Positions 57,954 to 64,000 of a stretch of 64,000 nt of DNA are shown one piece after another (positions within the stretch are counted from its first letter, which is position 1; every line of letters begins with the position of its first letter). Both the position numbers and the translations under genes were made by a program. Under the pieces are notes generated by a model. The model was not told the DNA's origin. It saw only the letters and a list, made by a program, of their open reading frames with translations, and searched no databases. This stretch comes from Bryopsis sp. KO-2023 (Eukaryota > Chlorophyta > Ulvophyceae > Bryopsidales > Bryopsidaceae): positions 1,736,001-1,800,000 of the forward strand of contig BSYQ01000001.1 in NCBI GenBank assembly GCA_030272585.1. Reading direction: 5' to 3'.

Positions 57954-60900
57954 GTTTGAGACCTCATGCAAAAGAGGAAAGCGTCGGAAAATACACGTTC
58001 CCGCAAGGCTTTTTTGTAAAGAAGGTGTGCAAGTCTTGCAAGAAAAGGAAGAAAATATCAACTGTTTTTTTTTTTTTGCATGTTCAGGAAGACCTGCCTA
58101 TGCAAAAGTACAACAGAAATTTCAACTTAAAAAGTAACCAAGGTGTGAAGAGTTCTTTTTGAAAGACTTGGAAGGTTGGCAAGAGAAAAATTTAAAATCG
58201 AAGAAGATTGCACCAGATTTTTTTCTGGAGAGAAAAAAGGACATGGTGAGGTGGATGACCAAGAAGGAGGCACCATATTTCACTGGTGAGTTTTTTCAAA
58301 CTTAAATGACTTAAGATTGTTTTTATTTCATGTCAGGCCAGCTTGAAAACTCAGGCTGATTTCAGATGTGCACCAGAAAAGTCGTTGATCAAGCATCGAA
58401 TGTTTTGTTTTACATTGAAAAAAAAAACATATGTTTTCTAACATAACTCTTCTGTTTTTCTTCTTGCAGATCTTTTTATATGGCTGGAGGATGTCTCGCC
58501 CTCGCCCCCTTGCCTCTCTCCCTTCCCCCCTGCCCTCGCCCTCCTTCCTTCCCCTCTCCCCTTGCCCTTCTTCCTCCTCCTCCGCCCTCGCCCTTCTCCT
58601 TCCCTCTCCACCCTTCCCCACTCCTTCCTGCTCGCTCCTTCCCTTTCCCTTTCCTCCTCTGCCTGGCCCTTCTCTCCCCCCCTCCCCCCTTCCTCTTCCT
58701 TCGGCTGGTATTGCCTTCCACCTCGGACGGTTGGCTCACGAGAAGCCGCCGCTGCCGCCACCCGCAAGCACAGGAAAAGAAAGGTAAGTACCCACCCTTC
58801 ACTGTTCAGTTTGTGTTTTTTTTAACCATGTTTTTTTCCAGTTTTTTCTATCATCATCCCTGCACCTGTCAATATATACTGTTGATTTTTCTGTGTATTG
58901 TTTTTTGCTGATTTGGGGTTTTTAAGATATTTAAACATAAGAACCTTCTTTGTCCTGATTGTGTTGCTTTCTTCAAAATCTTGCCTGTTTTTTATTTTTT
59001 CAACTTATGTTTGCTGAAATCGTTGAGGTCGTGTGTTCAGGTGTTGGGGTTGGGGGCAGGGGGCTTCCCCCCCTCCCCCAGTTTCCCCGGCACAGAGGAG
59101 CTGAAGGCGGTGGCGGAAGGCGGCCTAGGCAAAGGTGCATTAAGCGGACTTGCTACGTGTCCCGACCGCCAAGGTGGGGGTGGTGCTGGTCGTTGGTTGG
59201 GGTTGGGTGGGAGGGTGGGGGGAGTTGGGTTGGGTTGAGGGGGTCAGGGATTGGGTTGGGGTGGGTGGGTCGGGGTGGGGTTGGGTGGAGTAGGGTCGGG
59301 GTTGGGCTTGGGTGGAGTGGGGGGGAAGTTGGGCTCGGGGAGAGTGGGGGGGAAGTTGGGCTTGGGTGGGGCGGGGAGGGAGTTTGGTTTGGGGGTGAGG
59401 GTGGGAGGGTTTTTTTATTTTTTCTATTTTTTTTTTATGAGTGGTTGGGGGAATTCAAACCATATTTGGTTTAGGAGAAGAAAAGAAAAAAAAAACTGGT
59501 GGTGATTTGGGTGAACTCACTGAAATTCGAAGGAAAAAACTTCGGGACAAAGTTGAAAAAAAAATATATTTGGTTGAGGGAAATTTCTGACAAAAAGAAA
59601 TTGATATGATGCTGAATTCGATGAAGGCTTTGGGCAGAAAAGGTGTTGAAATAACACAAGGGGGTGAAGCAAGAGTATGGAGTGGGATGGATAAAACACA
59701 TGTGGCTGTGAAGGGAAAACCAGCAGCTCTGACTGGAGACCAAGGAGGAAAGTAAAAGAAAAACAGAAAGAAAAAATAATAATGGGAAAAAGAAAAAAAA
59801 AAGAAAAAAAGAAGAAAAAGAAAAACAGTGGGCAGCATGTGATGCATATCATACGATGTCTGCACTGGTTGGTTTTCAAGCCCAGTGTTAAGGAAGAGCA
59901 AAAGAGGAAGGCTTCATTTCAAGAATAGGTGATTTCAAAGGACATTTCTCAAGAATATTTCAACTCAAAACGAACTTTGTTCGTCCTGTTCAAGATGTCC
60001 TCCAACACTTCGGACTCTGTCCAGCGTTTTTCAGTTGCAAAAATACAGGATGATCTGTTTCTTTCAAGAGTCAACAGCCGTCTTGTCGTTTCAATTCAAC
60101 TCCCAGTAAAATTCTGGCATTGGCAAATTGCATCTGTTTTTCAAACTCTCTGCAACTTATGGTTTCAAGTGTGCCTGCAATGTCAAATTTTCTGAGGTCC
60201 TATTGGCCCAGATTTTTCATTAAGGCTCAGTTTTTTCCTTTTTTCTTTTTATTGGATCAGAGCTGCATACATTATCAACACACCATCCGAGTCGGCAGTT
60301 GTCCGAATCTTTTTTTTTCAACTATTTTTCTTTTTCAAAAACGATGGCAATTTTTTCCTGTTATGGTGATTTTCTCAACTTCATAAGATCGACCAGTTCG
60401 AGGAGCATTCTATCAAGTTGGCTTTTTCAAAAAATGCAAAAATAGTTGACTGGCAGGATCAGTCTTTGCAACACATGATGCATGATCGTAAGCAACATCC
60501 CAAGTTCTGTCCAAAGGTTTGGGAAAAGTGGGGAATTATGTTATTGTCAGATCAAGCTGGTTCCGAAACGCAACATCAATTGGTGGATCGCCACAAACTG
60601 AATTTCGTTAAATACCCAAAGAAAAGGTATTAACACGCACATATTAAAAAAGGCACTCTGAAGTTCCGATGCACGCTGCTGTTCTTGTTGAATGCCCCAG
60701 CCGGTCCTGGAGAAGTCTTGGACTTGAAACATTCAAGAATATGGATTCATGGAAGGTGGTGGAAAAAAGAGTGATGTATGAAATGAAGCCCTGTCTGACT
60801 GCTGGCTATGAAGGGAAATCCGATGGTTTTCAGCGAAGAGATGAAGAGAGTGCTGGGGCATCAGCAGGATTAAAACTGCTGTTTGTGCCAGTGAGTTTCC

Positions 60901-61143
60901 TGGTCTTCATTTCAAAGCTTTCTCTTTTTTTGGGGGTTCTGAGGAAACAGATGGATTTGGTATGAAAAACAGTTGTTTCCGGAGATGGGCTGGCAGTGCT
61001 TTGAAAGATGGGAGGAGGGTTTGCTGGTGTGGTCAGCGGCAAACATTGGGTTTTTTGGGGAAAAATCTGGGCATTTTTTTATCCACCTGCAGGAAAAGCG
61101 ATGGTCTGGGAACCTATTTTACTGGGTTTCATTTTTTCTTTGA
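57954..61143 (+). CDS. Unrecognised multi-exon gene, possibly decaying
   Basis: A chain of open stretches with GT-AG borders runs across this region: about 57954-58022, 58088-58133, 58166-58285, 58470-58783, 59041-59173, 59475-59751, 59881-59928, about 59954 onward, 60388-60626, 60653-60890 and 61093-61143. Pieces such as IRRKKLRDKVEKKIYLVEG, MLNSMKALGRKGVEITQGG, AKIVDWQDQSLQHMMHDRK and MDSWKVVEKRVMYEMKP look like true protein, mostly basic. I recognise no family. The exon at 59475-59751 has an in-frame TGA at 59588-59590 with coding-like sequence on both sides. Two joins (58134-58165 and 60627-60652) would need introns of 32 and 26 bases. The gene may therefore be a pseudogene, may use very short introns, or my model may be wrong. 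Its 5' end is unknown. Confidence 0.4.
58497..58702. repeat. About 205-base pyrimidine (C/T) tract
   Basis: The plus strand is almost wholly C and T here, with very few G and no GT dinucleotide. It is either part of an open exon (Pro/Leu/Ser-rich) or a giant polypyrimidine tract ending at an acceptor near 58750. Confidence 0.85.
59173..59410. repeat. About 240-base G-rich tract (GGGTTGGG-like)
   Basis: Degenerate repeats of GGGTTGGG and GGGTGGG fill the start of an intron on the coding strand. Many closely spaced G-runs could form G-quadruplexes in DNA and in the pre-mRNA. Confidence 0.85.
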
Positions 61144-63611
61144 AAGTTCTGAAAGTGGAAAGAGGGGCTTGTTTTTTTGAACGATGTGTAAATCATTATA
61201 TATCATGCATTCTTGGATCTGTCCAGGAATTCACCTGAGACCCGTGTATATTAATTTACCACGAAGATTTTTTTTTTCAAAAACGAGACAACGGAAAAGC
61301 CAAAAACTGTGCTAAAGCTTACTTGATAAGATAGAATAAAATCGACTCCAGCTCATGTTCACAACAGCACAAGTCCAGCCCCTGACCCTCCAATCACAAT
61401 TTCACAATTCTTCATCTCTTCCATTCACCCATCCACAATTAAAAAAAATTGAACTTGAAAACAAAAATGTGTGACAAAAGCACTGATATTCTGCAGCAAC
61501 TATTACCAACATCTTTCCGCACCCTTCAAACCTCCCCACTTCCCCCCAAAATAAATCCAACCTTCATCGGAAAAAGAAAAAAAAAGAATCAAACCTCAAG
61601 AAATTGAGGGGTGCTCCTTGGAATGATTCCTAGCAGCATGTCGAGTTTGAGTCAACAGGAGGATGAGTCGAATTTGTCAGGGTCTCACCCTTGAGTGGCA
61701 ACACCCTGGGCATCTCAGGCAATACCATAATCTATGATGATCACCCTGATCACCGTGAACACATTACCAAGTGATACGCTGAGTCATCTTGTGGACAAGC
61801 AAGTGCCCCATTCATTCTGGCTTCCCCCTGCTGTAATTATTTTCGGCGAGAACATAGCCTATTCCCATCAATCACATCACTTTATCACAGTTTTTCAGAC
61901 TCAAAAAATCGAACAAACAGAATGCGACAGAATTTCAGTTCCTCATCCTGACACAGGGGAACCACACAGTCACAGCCAAGAAAAAAAAAACACGAATATA
62001 ATTAATAATTAAATGTGCTTCTATTTTTAGGAGGTATTCGCCTCCTTTTATTGTTGTTGAATTTCCTGCTTCTTTGCAGTTCTGTAAAAGCTCTTCCCCT
62101 CAGCATGAGAACAGTCTAATCAACCATCAAACTTTTATAGACTTCCTGGCAAGGGTGTCTCTCAGCACATCTCTGATAAACTAGAACTGATTTGTCTGCT
62201 TTAAAGTGAAAGCCCAATCACCCGAACGATGCAGGAGTTAATAAACGGGAGTTAGCGGTGCAAACAGATGTAATTGATGTTTGTTTGTTTGTTTGCAAAC
62301 AGATGTGGGAGTGGTGTGGTGATGCATGTAGAAAGTAGTGCATGTAAAGAGCAGGATGGGCTTACAACACTCGATTCATCAATCGATGAAAGATATCTTT
62401 TTGTCGCAACTTTTGGCCCCCTGGATTTTTCCCAATCATCACTCACTCACTCACTCCCAGGGGGATATGTGTACATACAACAATACATATCAGAAGTAAA
62501 ACTCATGGATCAGTCCAAGAAAATTTTTCAAAAATTCTATAATTGTTTTCGATTATAGAACTAAAAACGTTCACCCCCCTGCCAAATGAAATGCTTCGTT
62601 CAATGCAGCTCCAAAAAACCATTAAAAAAACACAAACGTCTGCACCGATCACCAAAACGACTGCCGATCTGGGCTTGGATCCCAAAAAAAGACACCGATC
62701 ACCATTCACTAATCTTCCTCCCCCCAGATACAAGAAATTGTACTTTTCCGGGAAACAATCCCAAATCCCATGAAACAGAACGGCTGGTAGTCGTCCTGTA
62801 CTGTGAGAAAATACACCCTTCCAAAAACCCAGATTCTGGGGTGGTGATCAAAACCATCAAAACCAACAAAACACTTCATTCTTTCCATATGTAACTCCCC
62901 CCCCCCCCCCCCCCACCCCTTGCAATAAACAACAGACTTTGTCCTTTATGCCACGTGGAAAGCAAAAAAGATCACCCCTGGCAGATTAAAAAACCACGCA
63001 CACACAAATGGAATTTCATTGAAACACCACGAAAGTCCAAATACATTTCTTGTTCTTGTGGGGTTGTTTTTTTTTCCTTTTTTTTCTTTTTCCCTTCTCT
63101 ATCCCAATCTACCCCCCTACTACCCCAGAAAAAAAATTGGATTACGCCATGCATAAAAGAAATAAAAAAAGTTACGCACACGCTTCTTTTTGAAAGCACC
63201 AAAAAGTATATACACAAAATAACACGAACAAGCCCCGTGATGAAGAAAAGCGATGAAGAAAGTGACAATATTGCCTCTTTGCCCTTTCCTCCATTACTAA
63301 GTACATGCATAACACCCCCTCCCTCCAATTTCTTTTCCCCATTTTCCCCTTTACATTTCTCATTTCGAACTCCAACCCTACTGTGCCATTGCAAAACATA
63401 ACATAAGAAAGAAAAAAAGTCCCCTTGCTCTAAGGGTCGGTGCTGTACTGTTGTTTTTTCTCTTTGCCTTTTCCCCTAAATTTTGTAAATTTCGTTTCTT
63501 TCCTGTTAAAAGGTAGTGCTTCTTTTGTTCCTTTGTCCCCCTTTTTTATTTTCCTTGAACTTCCTCCCCCCCCCCCGGCTTCTTTCTGCTTTTTCCCCTC
63601 ATGAGCAGTTT
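61144..63611. other. Intergenic low-complexity region, no gene recognised
   Basis: About 2.5 kb with A-runs, a C-run at 62897-62914 and short biased frames. The right part should contain the 3' UTR of the C2-domain gene. No RNA gene or transposon was recognised. Confidence 0.5.
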
Positions 63612-63998
63612 TTACAATACATCCCTCATATCTGGGAAAGGAATGAATTGCATGTGCAACTCGATTTCCCCATGCTCCGTTTCCTCTAATTTAAACCAAC
63701 CCTTCATCACCCCCTTGTGACCTTGCGAGTCTGTCGATTTCGCGATGTCCGAAATGGGCAAGTACAGCTCCCCCATGAAATCGTCCGATTGGGGGCCGTA
63801 ATCCTTGTCGAAAACTTTGATCTTCAGCTCTTCGTCTGTGTTTACGTTCCACCATTCGTAGGTGAGGTGGAATTCCGGGTTCAAGTTTTGCTTCGAAACG
63901 TAGGTTTGATGTCCTTCGGACTTGATCTTGAGTTTGATGTATGGGTCGGACGTTCCGCTGGCATCTTTTGCAACCAAGTTTCGACATCGCAGAAGCTG
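63612..63998 (-). CDS. C2-domain protein, C-terminal exon (gene continues past the window)
   Basis: The exon enters from the right edge of the window and ends at a stop at 63612. It encodes nearly a whole calcium-type C2 domain: RNLVAKDASGTSDPYIKLK carries two of the calcium-binding Asp residues, and FDKDYGPQSDDFMGE supplies the others. The segment KGWFKLEETEHGEIELHMQF is the usual last two strands. C2 domains of this type bind acidic phospholipids when calcium rises, as in synaptotagmins and protein kinase C. The domain lies at the extreme C-terminus (end FPDMRDVL). What precedes it is outside the window, so the full family is unknown. Confidence 0.85.
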   Translation of the reverse strand, partial: QLLRCRNLVAKDASGTSDPYIKLKIKSEGHQTYVSKQNLNPEFHLTYEWWNVNTDEELKIKVFDKDYGPQSDDFMGELYLPISDIAKSTDSQGHKGVMKGWFKLEETEHGEIELHMQFIPFPDMRDVL

Positions 63999-64000
63999 CA

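Noticed and set aside
1-64000. CRISPR arrays, operons, ribosome binding sites
   Set aside because: The window is clearly nuclear eukaryotic; no regularly spaced repeats or prokaryotic signals were seen.

Overview
The window is nuclear DNA of an intron-rich, probably single-celled eukaryote. Genes carry many short GT-AG introns (roughly 80-450 bases), are split into 2 to 16 exons, lie on both strands and sit close together. Several gene pairs share short divergent promoters. The flanks are full of homopolymer runs and simple repeats. The standard code fits every clear gene. The germinal-centre-like STE20 kinase resembles plant and algal members and the LTR element is a chromovirus, so a protist alga such as a chlorarachniophyte would fit, but this is only a guess. 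No operons, CRISPR arrays, rRNA or tRNA genes were seen.

Layout. 1.4-2.7 kb: a minimal penta-EF-hand protein. 2.9-5.3 kb (minus): a tail-anchored coiled-coil protein. 5.5-6.3 kb: a small two-exon gene. 6.6-12.8 kb: a host gene split by a young Ty3/gypsy chromovirus with identical LTRs. 14.2-18.5 kb (minus): SRP receptor alpha subunit. 19.1-26.8 kb: a 15-exon protein homologous to the HEAT solenoid of TOR that stops just inside the FAT domain, with no kinase. 27.9-30.8 kb: small genes and a type I membrane protein. 33.5-38.2 kb (minus): a FRAY/OSR1/BLUS1-like STE20 kinase. 38.7-39.3 kb: a 68-residue protein. 39.9-42.1 kb (minus): a ubiquitin C-terminal hydrolase of UCH-L type. 44.8-45.5 kb (minus): a frameshifted paralog of the gene split by the chromovirus. 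45.6-46.5 kb (minus): a 5'-truncated LINE with its target-site duplication. 47.3-54.2 kb (minus): a Nup214/Nup159-type FG nucleoporin. 54.5-56.5 kb: a lysophospholipid acyltransferase. 58-61 kb: an unrecognised, possibly decaying multi-exon gene. 63.6 kb to the end (minus): the C-terminal part of a C2-domain protein.

The genes serve ordinary eukaryotic housekeeping (ER targeting, nuclear transport, lipid synthesis, ubiquitin turnover, signalling) and show no shared pathway. The most unusual features are the kinase-less TOR-like protein, the two-member lineage-specific gene family whose two copies are each disrupted (one by an LTR element, one by a frameshift), and the 58-61 kb gene with an in-frame TGA and extreme pyrimidine and G-rich tracts. 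Exon boundaries were worked out by hand from GT-AG signals and reading phase. Nothing was tested against transcripts or databases.
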